The position numbers and the translations under genes were made by a program. Below the pieces are notes generated by a model that saw only the letters and a program-made list of their open reading frames with translations, ran no database searches and was not told the origin of the DNA. From Paenibacillus tyrphae (GTDB taxonomy: Bacteria; Bacillota; Bacilli; Paenibacillales; NBRC-103111), in NCBI RefSeq assembly GCF_027925525.1, contig NZ_BSDJ01000015.1, positions 62,001-126,000 of the forward strand: DNA of 64,000 nt. The letters run 5' to 3'. Of this stretch, positions 27,148 through 36,905 are shown piece after piece. The stretch's first letter is position 1. Every line of letters starts with the position of its first letter.

Positions 27148-28476
27148 TTATTCTTTATCAAAATAATCATCCGGCAAATTTAATTGTTTCAAACAATCTA
27201 TAAATTTTTCCCTAAAATTATTATTGCTTTTATACTCCGGCCACGCAGCCTTATAATAAGGCAATAACTTCTCATGGGGGATAATGCCCCAAAATAAAAT
27301 AGAGTTTTTCACAACCTCCTTGTTGCCACCCATTAACATCTGCTCAATGATCTCCCAACTGTCCGATTTGTCATTGCAACTGCGTGTGGCATAGATTGCG
27401 GCGGTTTGTATATTCGAGTCGGCGTGGCACAAAAAGGGCGCAAAGTTTTGGAGTGTAATTGCGCCGGAAGATTCCAAAACATACCCCACATGACGTAACG
27501 TTTCCGGGTCGTGAACCCTGTCGAGACTTTGCACTATCACTTTTATAAATTCCGATAAATCAACAGATTTCCCATACCAGTTCAGAATCTGTAAAGCGTG
27601 TAATAAATCCTCATTTCTATCCGAATGCAGCAGCTCCAAAAGATAGTCTCTTCCCGCGTCAACAGAGGTTTTGCAGATTAGCCGAATGGCTGTGATGCGA
27701 TCGTTTTGTCCTTGATCGGCAACGTTTTTTAAAAAATCAATGGTTGGCTGCGAGATTTTCTTAAACTTGAACATTCCATCAAGCGCTTTTGATTTGATTT
27801 CTTCGTTTGGGGCGTTTTGATAAACCTGGATCAACGCATTTTCATCGCCCGGCATTTTGCTGCCAAACCACGCGATATCATAATCCAGAATAATTTCATC
27901 CAACCAGCGCTCATACCAGTCCAGAAAATTGTCTTCATAGACAAAGAAAAAGGGATGATCGGGATAAAAACCTGAAGTATAAACGATTTTCCCTCTGTGT
28001 TCTCCTTCAAGCACGAGATACATATCGTATTCGCAGCCTTGTGTGCCAATGCACAACATGCCGCCCATCACCATATTATAGGCGGCGTCGTATTCCGAGT
28101 CGGAGATGTCCTCATCATTGATCAAGGGTTCGGTTAGATGGTTCCATTCCTCTTTTGTCATTCTAGGGTGCAGAACACATTTTGCAGTGAGTGCATTTCT
28201 TTCGGTATAGGAAGTGGCCTTTTCAATCGAATAAATCCCGTAATACGGCCCGGCACCTCCATTTCCGACTTGCGTTAAAAACTTCGTATAAGGCTCCGGG
28301 AGTGTGACTTGATTTTTTGCTTGCCAGTCCGCAAGCTCTTTGGCTGTAAGCTTTTCATAAACCCTGTATTTGTGTGAGGATGCTCCAAACACCAAAAAAT
28401 CCGTATCTTTGCGCATGGCCTTTTCGAGTTTGTTTTTTATTCGATCAAGCTGCGTTTCTTTCTTCCAAAACAACAT
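27148..28476 (-). CDS. SUKH (SMI1/KNR4) protein with C-terminal HEAT-like repeats
   Basis: 442 residues from ATG 28476 (AAGGGAGG 5 bases upstream); a GTG at 28494 would overlap the previous stop. Residues ~30-215 are a SUKH domain: YRVYEKLTAKELADWQAKNQ, LPEPYTKFLTQVGNGGAGPY, and a DWYERWLDEII end. The second half is helical repeats (DALDGMFKFKKISQPTIDFL-like, DRNEDLLHALQILNWYGKSV) like HEAT units. Such proteins occur as immunity or accessory factors in polymorphic-toxin loci. No toxin is visible here. It forms a probable operon with the two unknown CxxC proteins on either side. Confidence 0.75.
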   Translation of the reverse strand: MLFWKKETQLDRIKNKLEKAMRKDTDFLVFGASSHKYRVYEKLTAKELADWQAKNQVTLPEPYTKFLTQVGNGGAGPYYGIYSIEKATSYTERNALTAKCVLHPRMTKEEWNHLTEPLINDEDISDSEYDAAYNMVMGGMLCIGTQGCEYDMYLVLEGEHRGKIVYTSGFYPDHPFFFVYEDNFLDWYERWLDEIILDYDIAWFGSKMPGDENALIQVYQNAPNEEIKSKALDGMFKFKKISQPTIDFLKNVADQGQNDRITAIRLICKTSVDAGRDYLLELLHSDRNEDLLHALQILNWYGKSVDLSEFIKVIVQSLDRVHDPETLRHVGYVLESSGAITLQNFAPFLCHADSNIQTAAIYATRSCNDKSDSWEIIEQMLMGGNKEVVKNSILFWGIIPHEKLLPYYKAAWPEYKSNNNFREKFIDCLKQLNLPDDYFDKE

Positions 28477-28490
28477 ATTGCCCTCCCTTG

Positions 28491-29210
28491 TCACTCTACC
28501 TTCTCGTAGCGATTATTTTGCATCGCCTGCCTGATCCATTCCTCCAGTTGATGCTTAGGTAACAGGATGTTGCCTCCAAAAGCATTGTTTTTATGAAAGC
28601 CCCAATCTCCATATACTAGCATATGGTACTGACTATCCATTTGTTTTACGAGTCCCCATACGCCAAGATCCCCCTGCGCGCCTGCACTGATAAATAGCCA
28701 TTTCCGGTAATGGTATATGTATGGGTTCCCAAACATCTCAAAATCATCCAAATACCCGCTGCTCCCATTTCGGGCCGGAAAACGATTATTAAAATCTTTA
28801 ATCATCCATACCTCTAAGACCTTAACTCGCAACCACGCTTTTAAATCATTCCGTTCAAGCACACATTCGATGGAACACTGGACAAAAGAGGAATGCTCAA
28901 TCTCTTCCGGATGAGAATCCCACCCATTGAGACTGGAAGATATCGGAGTGTACAACATCCAAAAGGGTTCTCCTGCCTTCATATGGAACGGATGACATAC
29001 TTTCACCGTTCTAACCTGACCTTGCACAGGCGGGCGATCTGACCGTACCCAATGGGGGGCATCTAGCGGAGGAACATCGTTTTCGTAATCTGACCATTCC
29101 ATAACATCATTTTCGAAACCAACGATATCAAAAAACTCACTCTCCATCTTGACTGGCTCCGATAAACTGCCGCATGTCCCGCACACCAAAGAGATTACTT
29201 CTTGTGCCAT
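28491..29210 (-). CDS. unknown protein, 239 aa
   Basis: ATG after TGGAGTTGAAACA. The N-terminus carries one CxxC (VCGTCGSLSEP). The body is rich in Trp, Tyr and Phe with patches such as FRARN-like FPARNGSSGYLDDFEMFG and a C-terminal GFHKNNAFGGNILLPKHQLE. No membrane segment or signal peptide. I do not recognise the family. The stop overlaps or lies next to the start of the SUKH-HEAT gene, implying co-expression with it. Confidence 0.6.
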   Translation of the reverse strand: MAQEVISLVCGTCGSLSEPVKMESEFFDIVGFENDVMEWSDYENDVPPLDAPHWVRSDRPPVQGQVRTVKVCHPFHMKAGEPFWMLYTPISSSLNGWDSHPEEIEHSSFVQCSIECVLERNDLKAWLRVKVLEVWMIKDFNNRFPARNGSSGYLDDFEMFGNPYIYHYRKWLFISAGAQGDLGVWGLVKQMDSQYHMLVYGDWGFHKNNAFGGNILLPKHQLEEWIRQAMQNNRYEKVE

Positions 29211-29363
29211 TGTTTCAACTCCATTCTATTAACTACCTATTTTATGAAACGGTGTGCCCGTCTGCAACTTGCCGCCCTGGAATGCGCATGCCTCGCTAGG
29301 TTTCAGATCGCCAGAACTCTTATGGCTTACGCGATCGTGAATCGCGCCACATTAAACCTATTC

Positions 29364-29397
29364 AAAAAAAATCACGTCCTCCAAGGGAGAACGTGAT
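29364..29397 (-). terminator. terminator of the adhesin-sortase operon
   Basis: Perfect minus-strand hairpin ATCACGTTCTCC-ctt-GGAGGACGTGAT (one bulge) followed by TTTTTTTT, 32 bases after the sortase stop. Confidence 0.93.
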
Positions 29398-29429
29398 ATG
29401 AAGCAGCTTGACTCCGTATTTCAATATCG

Positions 29430-30209
29430 TCATTTACGCTTTCGGGCGACCACCGCTAACCGACCGTTTTCGGTCGAGTATTCACACGTAGACAGTACAA
29501 TAAGCTTGTCGCCATACCGGGCTGTCACGCCCGTGTCGTAAAGAGCGAGTTTTTTGATATTCTGAACATACGAATCGAACTCGGCGGGCGTACTTACCTT
29601 CTCAATCTGGTAGTATTTAAAAACGTCGTCTGATTTGCGATAAACTTCTGACTCAATAACGGCGACAATCTCATACTCTTCCTTTTCGTAAAGCGTACTG
29701 AACTGGAACTTAGCATGCTCTTTATAGAAGCTTTCTTTCTTGTACTTCAGCAAATCTGCAAACATCCAGCCGCTTTTCATGTGATGTCCGTGAATCAGCA
29801 AAATATCCGAACCGTTAATCCGGCTGTGCGCGTCCAAAAAGGGGAGGCCACTTTTGTTTTCGTTTTTATCGAAATCATGATTGAGATAGTACTCCGCATC
29901 CTGTGGGTTCTGCATTATCGGGTAATTAATTCGGGTATCGTCAATCTTCAGCCAACCGACGATGTCCGGGTTTCTCTCGTAAAGCTCTCGAAATTCGGGA
30001 AGCATGACCGGCTCATGCGCCTTCGTAATCAAAGCGGAGGGGATTACCTCCCCTCCGCCTTTGTCCGACTCTTCCTCCCGAATCTTTGCGATATCTTCCA
30101 TTTTCTGTCGCTCGGCATAATCCCGCAGGAGAGTTCTCGCAACAGCGGCAAGAGAAAACACCAACAGAAGGAAGGAAACGGCGATAAGAATTTTTTTGAT
30201 TTTGCTCAT
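29430..30209 (-). CDS. srtB: class B sortase
   Basis: 259 residues. One N-terminal membrane anchor (ILIAVSFLLLVFSLAAVART), then the sortase barrel. Catalytic residues are visible: His142 in LLIHGHHM, Cys242 in VLSTCEYS and Arg250 in ENGRLAVVARK. INYPIMQNPQDAEYYLNHDF is a class B hallmark. ATG follows AAAGGCGG. It lies 19 bases downstream of a very large protein that ends in a sorting signal, so that protein is its likely substrate. Sortases cut the sorting motif and join the protein to cell-wall peptide. Confidence 0.92.
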   Translation of the reverse strand: MSKIKKILIAVSFLLLVFSLAAVARTLLRDYAERQKMEDIAKIREEESDKGGGEVIPSALITKAHEPVMLPEFRELYERNPDIVGWLKIDDTRINYPIMQNPQDAEYYLNHDFDKNENKSGLPFLDAHSRINGSDILLIHGHHMKSGWMFADLLKYKKESFYKEHAKFQFSTLYEKEEYEIVAVIESEVYRKSDDVFKYYQIEKVSTPAEFDSYVQNIKKLALYDTGVTARYGDKLIVLSTCEYSTENGRLAVVARKRK

Positions 30210-30228
30210 TTTCTTACCGCCTTTCCGG

Positions 30229-33200
30229 TTACTGGATGTGCTTTTTCTTCTTTCTGTCGAGCAGACAGAGTCCGATCGTAATCAAGGACATCAGCGCCAA
30301 AGCCATATAGAAGATTGGCGATACGCTGCTATCCCCTGTTTTCGGAACATCGTCCAGCTCGTTGTCGACGTTGCCGGGTCCCTTGTTGCCTTCGCGGGTT
30401 CCGTTGTCTACGTTGCCCGGTTCCTTGTTGCCTTCGCGGGTTCCGTTGTCGGCGTTGCTGGGTCCCTTGTTGCCTTCACGGGTTCCGTTGTCGACGTTGC
30501 CGGGTCCCTTGTTGCCTTCGCGGGTTCCGTTGTCGGCGTTGTCGGGTTCCTTGTTGCCGTCGCGGGTTCCGTTGTCGACGTTGCCGGGTCCCTTGTTGCC
30601 TTCGCGGGTTCCATTGTCGACGTTGCCAGGTCCCTTGTTGCCGTCGCGGGTTCCGTTGTCGACGTTACCAGGTTCCTTGTTGCCATTGGCGGGTCTATTG
30701 TCGACGTTATCGGATCCACCGTCGCCGTTGTCGGTTCCGCTATTGCCTTCGCCGGGCTTGGGCTTGACGGGTTCAGTTCCTCCGCCATCGCCGCCGGAAC
30801 TTACCGGTTTCAACTGTACATCGTGACGTACGATGTCGCTTCCGACCGAGATAGTTGGGCTCGTATACGTCTCGTACCCGGCTTTCGTTACAATCAGATA
30901 GTAATCCGTGTTCGGGAACACCATATACGCATATGCGCCGTTTACGTCGCTGTTCTGACTTGGGCTGGCGTTATCGTTCGGCGCAAAGCCCGGAATCATA
31001 GGCAACGTCACTTTCGTGCCTGGCACGATGCCATTTGCCTTGTTCTTCGGCGTATCGGCATAATACAGCGTCACTTCGGCGCCTTCGATCGTTGCGCCGG
31101 TCTTTGCATCCGTAATGATGCCATACGGGTCGACGAGCTGCTGAGAAATGTTCAATTCCCCATTCGCCTTCACGTCCAGCCCCGCATCCCGAATGAGCGT
31201 CAGTTCTCTGCCCGGCTCAACTTCGTAACGCACTTCCATTTTGTAGTACGCCGCAGATAAACCATTCACAGCGAATGCGCCGTTCGGTTGCAAGCTGAAT
31301 GCTTTCGGAGCGCCGTTCTGATCCACAATATATTTGCCGCTCGCATCCCGCAAATAAATGCGCGCCTTGCCGGCGAGCGTGCTGTTCAGCAGCGAAGACT
31401 GCCCTTTGGGCTGCTTCAGGAGCACGACGCCTACAGCCGTAATGTGCGCCGGAACCAGCTCGCCGCCCTTCACGTTGCTGTCAACTTCCGCTTTTTGCGT
31501 GAAAGTGATCGACTCGTCAACACCGTTCATTTTGATCTTTTTCGTGAAGCTGATCGTGTAGTCGCCACCATACGCTACAGGGAGGAAGTACGCGCCAGCC
31601 GCATCGGTCGTGATCGTGTGCTTCTCGCCATTCGCCTCGTTGGTGATGACAACGGTCGCATTCGGAATCACTTCGCCCGTTGTGTTGTCGCGGAGCACCC
31701 CGATGATTGCCGCCGGAACGGCGGTTACCGTCGTGGTGGCAGTCAATTTCCCTTCCGTCAGGCTGTTCACCTTAGCTGTGATGTGATGATCCTCAGGCGT
31801 TGTGGTGCCCAGCTTTGGCGGTGTATAAGGGATGACCGCTTTTCCTTGCGCATCGGTCTTGGCCGTTACTTCCGATTGATCCGGCAGGATGAAGACGACA
31901 TCTTGGTTCGCAACCGGCTTGCCTTCATAATCGGTCAACGTTGCCGTCAACTGTGAAGGCGTCGTACCATTGCCGGGAACGACCGCGGGATCCGCCGTCA
32001 GCGTCAGCTTGCCAGACAGATGCTTCGCATTGACGAATCGGGCTTCGGCAATCTGCTTCGCTATGATCGTACCGCTATGCGTCCGAGTCACCGGGTCGGT
32101 GGTGTAACCCTCGCCCGAATAATCGGTCTGGGTGACGATATAGCGAACACCGCTCGGAATGCCTTCAATAGCGACGGTCTGCCCATGCTTGAGGATGATC
32201 GTCTCGCCGGATCTGATCGTTCCCGTCGTGCCGTCCGATTTCGTGTAGGCGTACGGATCACCTGCAGCAGCGTCCGGGAATTGGACAGTAAACTTAAATT
32301 CTTTATTCTTGTCCGCCCCGCTGCCTTCCACCGTCTGCCCGATCAGCAGGCCGCCGTACACCATCCGCGTGTTGACGACCTCCTCTTTATGGTCGCCCTC
32401 CTCGGCAATGGTGCCGTTCGTTCGCCAGTCCGGCCAAGTCGTCGTGTAGCCGTCGGCTGTATAATCGGTCTCGGTGACGGTGTAGGTTGTATCCTTGGGA
32501 ATCCCATCGATGACGGCGGTTTCCCCATGCTTGAGGGAGATCTTGCCGCCGGACCCGATGGTTCCCGTCGTGCCGCCCGATGTCGTGTACGTATACGTCT
32601 TGCCTGCACCCGCGCCTTCGAAGGTGACGGTGAACTCGAACGCCTTATTCTTGTCCGCACCATTGCCCGCGACCGTCTGACCGATCGTCAGCTTGCCGGG
32701 GAGGTACTTACCGTTGACGAACTTCGCTTCGACCGTTTCCTTCGCCACGATGCTGCCGGTACGCTTCAGATCCGCCGGATTTGTGGCGTAGCCCTCGTCT
32801 GTGTACCCCTTCTGGACGATGGTGTAGGTGATGCCGTCCGGGATATCCTTGATGGTGATGGCCTGGCCGCCCTTCAGCTTAATGGTTCCGCCGCTGGACA
32901 CGGTGCCGCTTATTGCGCCAGAATAGGCATAGGACTTGCCGTTGCTGAAGGTAATCGTATATTCAAATTCCTTGTTGGGGTCCGCCGCTTTCCCCTCTAT
33001 CGCCGTGGCCAGCTTCAGATGGCCTGTCTCCCACACTGGGGTTGGCACAACGAGCGGCTTGGCGCTGGTCACCTCCACCCCGTCTACCCAGATGGGATTC
33101 CAGGGAGTAGACGCCACACGCACCTGATAAACCGTTGTGGTCGGCAGATAGGTGATCGGGTCGATATACGTTTGCTTGAGCACGTAAAGCCCGGCTTTGG

Positions 33201-36200
33201 CAAACAGGCTAAGCTTGCCGTCTGAACCTGTAGTTCCGCTGGTGACCTCTGTTATGCCGTCGGGCTCATACAGCGTGAATATTACGCCGCCGAGCGGCTT
33301 GCCTTTGGGGTCGACCTTGACCAGATCCAGCTTGCCTTGGGTGTCTGCGCTACCGCCCACGTCACTGTTGTCGACCGCGTGTTCGCTTTTGGCACCGATG
33401 TTCTTCAGGGTGTCATCGCCCATCAGCTTGATCTCGTTGCCGACCTTCCCGCCGCTGGGCACTTCGGTGACCTCGGTCTGATACACGATCTGATAGAGCT
33501 GGTTCGGATTTGCTATCCGGAAAATCAGCCGGGTCGCGCCGCCTTCTGTGACGGTTTCCACCTTGACCGCGCTGTTCGGGTCGTACAGGTTCAGCGCATC
33601 GCCGTCCCTCGTCAGCTGGCCGCTGGGGGTCAGCTTGGCACGGTACACCGCCATGTCAGGGCGTCGCAGCGAGAGTTTCCCGCTTTCGTCCTTGCGCAGC
33701 GCCAGCCCTTGGCCAAGGGTATCCTGCAGATAGACGCCGTCCTTCACCTCGAAGGGCGGGGTGTAATTCACCGTCCACTCCAGCACGCCGGGGTTCGGCT
33801 TCGTCACCGATTTGCCCAGCGACTGCATCGGGACGATGACCTTGCGGGCGGCTGCGACTGTACTAGGCTCATCCCCCCATGTGATTTTCATCTCGGCAGT
33901 GTTCGTCATCTCATGCTTTGCTTTGCCGGTTTCAAAATATTGACGCAGCGTCGCCTCGGTAGGTCTTGCCTTGACCAGAACGACATAGGGACTTTCCAGC
34001 TTGGTAAAGGAAAAAGTACCTATGTTCCCCGCGGCGGAGAAGCTCACGAGATCACTTGGGTCGGAAATAAGCGTTGTTGCGCTAACAGTCGCTCCATAAT
34101 CTGCCCGGGTTCCCTTGTAAATCGCAAAAGCCTGCCCCTCCGAATAGGGCACAAACTCCCAGCCCACGGGTAGAGTATCGACGAGTTTAATGTCGCTGGC
34201 AACGTGATTGCCGCCATCCTTTGCCATCGCCTCGGTCTTCAGGCCGTTCATATTGACCGACAGCCGGAAGGTCACCGTTTTAGTCACCTGATCATAGGCT
34301 GCCAGTGTATATGCTTCGTTAGCGTCATCTCGGATGTAGTGGTTGACATATCCAGGGTTAACGGATGTTCCCGCCGGCTTTGACGCATAGAGCATCTCTT
34401 TGGCCAGCACACCGCTGTTAACCTGATGATAAGGCTGACTTGAATCACGTGTCCGCTTTGTACCTTCAAACAGAGACGCCTGATTATATTGAGTTGTGGA
34501 GCCATTGCCCGCGAAGTGCTGCCACTTCGTCATCAGGGAGTTAAATGTGAAGGAAGCGGGCGCATTGCTATTGTATCCGGTGACTCGAAGCAAGTCGGCG
34601 ACAGGCTTCCCATCCTGTGAAAGTGTGTATACCTGATGCGTTAAGCCGTCACTCGACTGAAAGGAACCGGACTGAAACCGCTGGAAGTATCTCGGCCCGT
34701 TGCTCCCCTTTAACTGATCCAGGATTCCAGCGTCAATCTCCGGGCTGACAGTAACCTTGGTGAAGTCGATGGAGCTCGCATCCCCATACACCAGCAGATC
34801 GTACACCGCACCGTCCGGAAGGGCCTCCTGAGGTGTAAGGGTAACCTTCCACGGCAATATGCCCAGACCAAGAGTATCACCGGTACTTGTGGTCTTTGTC
34901 AGGGTATGGGCGCCAATGGTGATAGCGGCAGCATCCCTCACAGTAGCTTGGTCATTGTCTTGCACAGTATTGACATCCAGCTTCCACTGGGTGGTGGCCG
35001 TGTTGGTGAAGCCGGTTGTATTGCCCGTAACTTCGGACACAATGACCAGCCGGACCGGGCCGTTGACCTCACCGAAAGAATACACACTGTTCGCGTCGGG
35101 GGTAATCGGCGTTGCTGTAGCTGACCAGTCCTTCTTGGCACTGTCCCACGACTGCCATGCGGCTGATCTCCAGGTAAGTCCGGCCGGCAGGGCATCGGTG
35201 ATGGTGAAGTTTTTCAGCCCCTGCTTGCTGTAGTTCTTGTTGACATCAATCGTCCATGTAATGGTACGCGGGTCTGCGGAACTCGACCGCTTGTCCAATG
35301 TGCCGCTCTTCTGAATCCAGTCGGGCTTGAAGGCGACGCGCCACGAATTCGAGGAAAGCAGCTTGCTATCCGACGCGTTCCTCAACTCCGCGGTATTGGT
35401 GACGGTCTCGTACCCACTACTACCGCTGTTATACTCACGGTAATACTTCGCCTTGGGTATCCATGTCTTAAAGGTGACGGTCGCCTTGTCGCCGAAGCCT
35501 GCAGGAAAGGTGTAGGCCAGCGCGTTCGTGGTGCCGCTGTCCGGTGTCGCCGCACTGCCATTGACCTTGAGGGACCCCTCCACGTAGGTGCCCACCTGAA
35601 CCGGATCGAGCGTGTTATAAAGCTTCAGCCCGTCCAGCAGCTGCGGGATCGTGGGGTCAAACATATCCTTGGCAGCAATTTCCACCTGCCACTCGATTGT
35701 ACCCTCCGTCAAATGCGCCGTATAAATCCAATCGTTTTCGGTAGCGTTGCTGTTGGACTTCAAGTTGATGCTGTACGCAGGCGTGACATTGGGGTTTTCG
35801 AGCATGTAGCCCGCCCCGAAAATGCCAATCGGCTTTTGGCGGCCGTAGTCTATACCCGAAACATCGGCCTTCGCGGTGGATTCAAAGCCGAAGGTGATGT
35901 TCCTGCCCTGGCCGTTGAAAAATCGTTCTTCGCCGTTAAATACCACCTTGATACCCGCTTCGGAGAAATAGGCCGTTCCAATGGTGTAGCCCGATTTTTC
36001 CTTCAGCGTCATGGTGGCAGTCGGCAGAATCACTTCCGGAAAATAAGTCGCTTTGTCCAGCATCACCCAGTCGCCATACAAAATGACCGTGCTGGCATCC
36101 ACCGTGTTCGGGTCGGCGGCGTCGCCTTTCACCGGAACCTTGATGTCGTTCGATCTCAGGGAGAAGGGCTTTCTGCCGTGAATGGCGTCACCCCTCTTTA

Positions 36201-36513
36201 AGACATTCCCGTCCTGTAGGACTTCCAGCGGAAAGGGCGAGTTAGCTCCCATAAGCACTGCCGTTTTGTCCGCCGGGACTGCCTGTATCGCTGCGAAATT
36301 GACCGGCTTAGCGTACACCGCCTTAGTTACCGGCGGCGGTTCGTCTGGCGCACCGTAAACCGCCCCAGTTACCGACGACGGTTCATCCTCGCTCGGCGAG
36401 CCGCCTTCGCTCGCCGCATATGCAGCTGCAGAGAACATCACCGTCTGCCAGACAAGCAAAACTGCTAGGCAGAAAGATAGCACAGCTTTACCTACACTGC
36501 GTTTTCGTTTCAA
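30229..36513 (-). CDS. giant wall-anchored adhesin with CnaB, DUF5979-like and carboxypeptidase-regulatory modules
   Basis: About 2,094 residues from TTG 36513, 9 bases after GGAGGAG; the frame extends 57 codons further but that part includes a decayed SLH fragment. A signal peptide is followed by Cna-type adhesin domains with FTNTAT/VTNTAEL ends (to ~1080), and a SpaA/CnaB domain with LVKVDPKGKPLGGVIFTLYE. Three ~110-residue repeats follow (GQTV.G.GADKNK.F.FTV), then an invasin-type Ig module, and three carboxypeptidase-regulatory-like domains. Eight 14-residue repeats form a stalk. The end is VPKTGD, a hydrophobic helix and KKKKHIQ, a sorting signal. It lies in an operon with the class B sortase. 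Ligand unknown; large size and stalk suggest an adhesin. Confidence 0.88.
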   Translation of the reverse strand: MKRKRSVGKAVLSFCLAVLLVWQTVMFSAAAYAASEGGSPSEDEPSSVTGAVYGAPDEPPPVTKAVYAKPVNFAAIQAVPADKTAVLMGANSPFPLEVLQDGNVLKRGDAIHGRKPFSLRSNDIKVPVKGDAADPNTVDASTVILYGDWVMLDKATYFPEVILPTATMTLKEKSGYTIGTAYFSEAGIKVVFNGEERFFNGQGRNITFGFESTAKADVSGIDYGRQKPIGIFGAGYMLENPNVTPAYSINLKSNSNATENDWIYTAHLTEGTIEWQVEIAAKDMFDPTIPQLLDGLKLYNTLDPVQVGTYVEGSLKVNGSAATPDSGTTNALAYTFPAGFGDKATVTFKTWIPKAKYYREYNSGSSGYETVTNTAELRNASDSKLLSSNSWRVAFKPDWIQKSGTLDKRSSSADPRTITWTIDVNKNYSKQGLKNFTITDALPAGLTWRSAAWQSWDSAKKDWSATATPITPDANSVYSFGEVNGPVRLVIVSEVTGNTTGFTNTATTQWKLDVNTVQDNDQATVRDAAAITIGAHTLTKTTSTGDTLGLGILPWKVTLTPQEALPDGAVYDLLVYGDASSIDFTKVTVSPEIDAGILDQLKGSNGPRYFQRFQSGSFQSSDGLTHQVYTLSQDGKPVADLLRVTGYNSNAPASFTFNSLMTKWQHFAGNGSTTQYNQASLFEGTKRTRDSSQPYHQVNSGVLAKEMLYASKPAGTSVNPGYVNHYIRDDANEAYTLAAYDQVTKTVTFRLSVNMNGLKTEAMAKDGGNHVASDIKLVDTLPVGWEFVPYSEGQAFAIYKGTRADYGATVSATTLISDPSDLVSFSAAGNIGTFSFTKLESPYVVLVKARPTEATLRQYFETGKAKHEMTNTAEMKITWGDEPSTVAAARKVIVPMQSLGKSVTKPNPGVLEWTVNYTPPFEVKDGVYLQDTLGQGLALRKDESGKLSLRRPDMAVYRAKLTPSGQLTRDGDALNLYDPNSAVKVETVTEGGATRLIFRIANPNQLYQIVYQTEVTEVPSGGKVGNEIKLMGDDTLKNIGAKSEHAVDNSDVGGSADTQGKLDLVKVDPKGKPLGGVIFTLYEPDGITEVTSGTTGSDGKLSLFAKAGLYVLKQTYIDPITYLPTTTVYQVRVASTPWNPIWVDGVEVTSAKPLVVPTPVWETGHLKLATAIEGKAADPNKEFEYTITFSNGKSYAYSGAISGTVSSGGTIKLKGGQAITIKDIPDGITYTIVQKGYTDEGYATNPADLKRTGSIVAKETVEAKFVNGKYLPGKLTIGQTVAGNGADKNKAFEFTVTFEGAGAGKTYTYTTSGGTTGTIGSGGKISLKHGETAVIDGIPKDTTYTVTETDYTADGYTTTWPDWRTNGTIAEEGDHKEEVVNTRMVYGGLLIGQTVEGSGADKNKEFKFTVQFPDAAAGDPYAYTKSDGTTGTIRSGETIILKHGQTVAIEGIPSGVRYIVTQTDYSGEGYTTDPVTRTHSGTIIAKQIAEARFVNAKHLSGKLTLTADPAVVPGNGTTPSQLTATLTDYEGKPVANQDVVFILPDQSEVTAKTDAQGKAVIPYTPPKLGTTTPEDHHITAKVNSLTEGKLTATTTVTAVPAAIIGVLRDNTTGEVIPNATVVITNEANGEKHTITTDAAGAYFLPVAYGGDYTISFTKKIKMNGVDESITFTQKAEVDSNVKGGELVPAHITAVGVVLLKQPKGQSSLLNSTLAGKARIYLRDASGKYIVDQNGAPKAFSLQPNGAFAVNGLSAAYYKMEVRYEVEPGRELTLIRDAGLDVKANGELNISQQLVDPYGIITDAKTGATIEGAEVTLYYADTPKNKANGIVPGTKVTLPMIPGFAPNDNASPSQNSDVNGAYAYMVFPNTDYYLIVTKAGYETYTSPTISVGSDIVRHDVQLKPVSSGGDGGGTEPVKPKPGEGNSGTDNGDGGSDNVDNRPANGNKEPGNVDNGTRDGNKGPGNVDNGTREGNKGPGNVDNGTRDGNKEPDNADNGTREGNKGPGNVDNGTREGNKGPSNADNGTREGNKEPGNVDNGTREGNKGPGNVDNELDDVPKTGDSSVSPIFYMALALMSLITIGLCLLDRKKKKHIQ
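30373..30708 (-). repeat. eight tandem 42-bp coding repeats (adhesin stalk)
   Basis: The 336 bases encode eight copies of the 14-residue unit NVDNGTREGNKGPG with variants (RD/RE, GPG/EPG/EPD/GPS, V/A), immediately before the sorting signal. The hydrophilic Asn/Gly/Pro-rich unit is typical of a wall-spanning stalk. The repeats keep several other frames open; those are shadows. Confidence 0.95.
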
Positions 36514-36610
36514 AACAAAAATCTCCTCCACTCCCCAAATTCCCGAAAATTTTGGCGACAGCAGGATCATCTGGCTGATATAACGAACAAGCGAATAGAC
36601 ACATGCTATT

Positions 36611-36665
36611 GCTTGATCCCAACGGCCCTTGACATCATCGAAACCTTGCGGAGTTCCAGATGAAC
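36611..36665 (-). pseudogene. decayed SLH-domain gene fragment
   Basis: This stretch aligns base by base with 2113-2165 in the SLH gene (the ...WNPQDFDDVKSHWGKA region) with roughly four fifths identity and one inserted base. In the adhesin's extended frame it reads GFDDVKGRWDQA. Neither side of it resembles SLH sequence. It lies in the 565-base gap between the adhesin start and the M13 peptidase gene. Confidence 0.65.
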
Positions 36666-36905
36666 AGTTAAGTGCCGCGGGCATACAGGCCGGTGATCAT
36701 GCTTAGGACTTTCTTCCCCCTCTCCTTCGATCATTTTTGTCATTTACATACTGTAAATGACAGGGTACGCCCAGTTTACACGCGTATGTCACCATTATAT
36801 TACCGGGACCTATACAAAAAATAGACAACATTCCCACCATCACATGCGGGTCCGATCCGATCGGCACACAACCGACCGCACGATGAAAGTAATGCCTCAC
36901 CCCAT

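Noticed and set aside
30373..30708. CRISPR-like regular repeats
   Set aside because: Repeats are directly adjacent with no unique spacers and are in frame within a wall protein.
30196..31260. Long plus-strand frames with Val/Ala/Gly- or Arg/Cys-rich repeats opposite the adhesin gene
   Set aside because: They arise because the 42-bp adhesin repeats have a length divisible by three, keeping other frames open. The periodic low-complexity composition, lack of ribosome sites and the clear adhesin on the other strand make them shadows.
36703..36900. 65-codon minus-strand frame in the adhesin-M13 gap
   Set aside because: No ribosome site, no coding-like third-position bias, and mixed Cys/His/Arg content without a motif.
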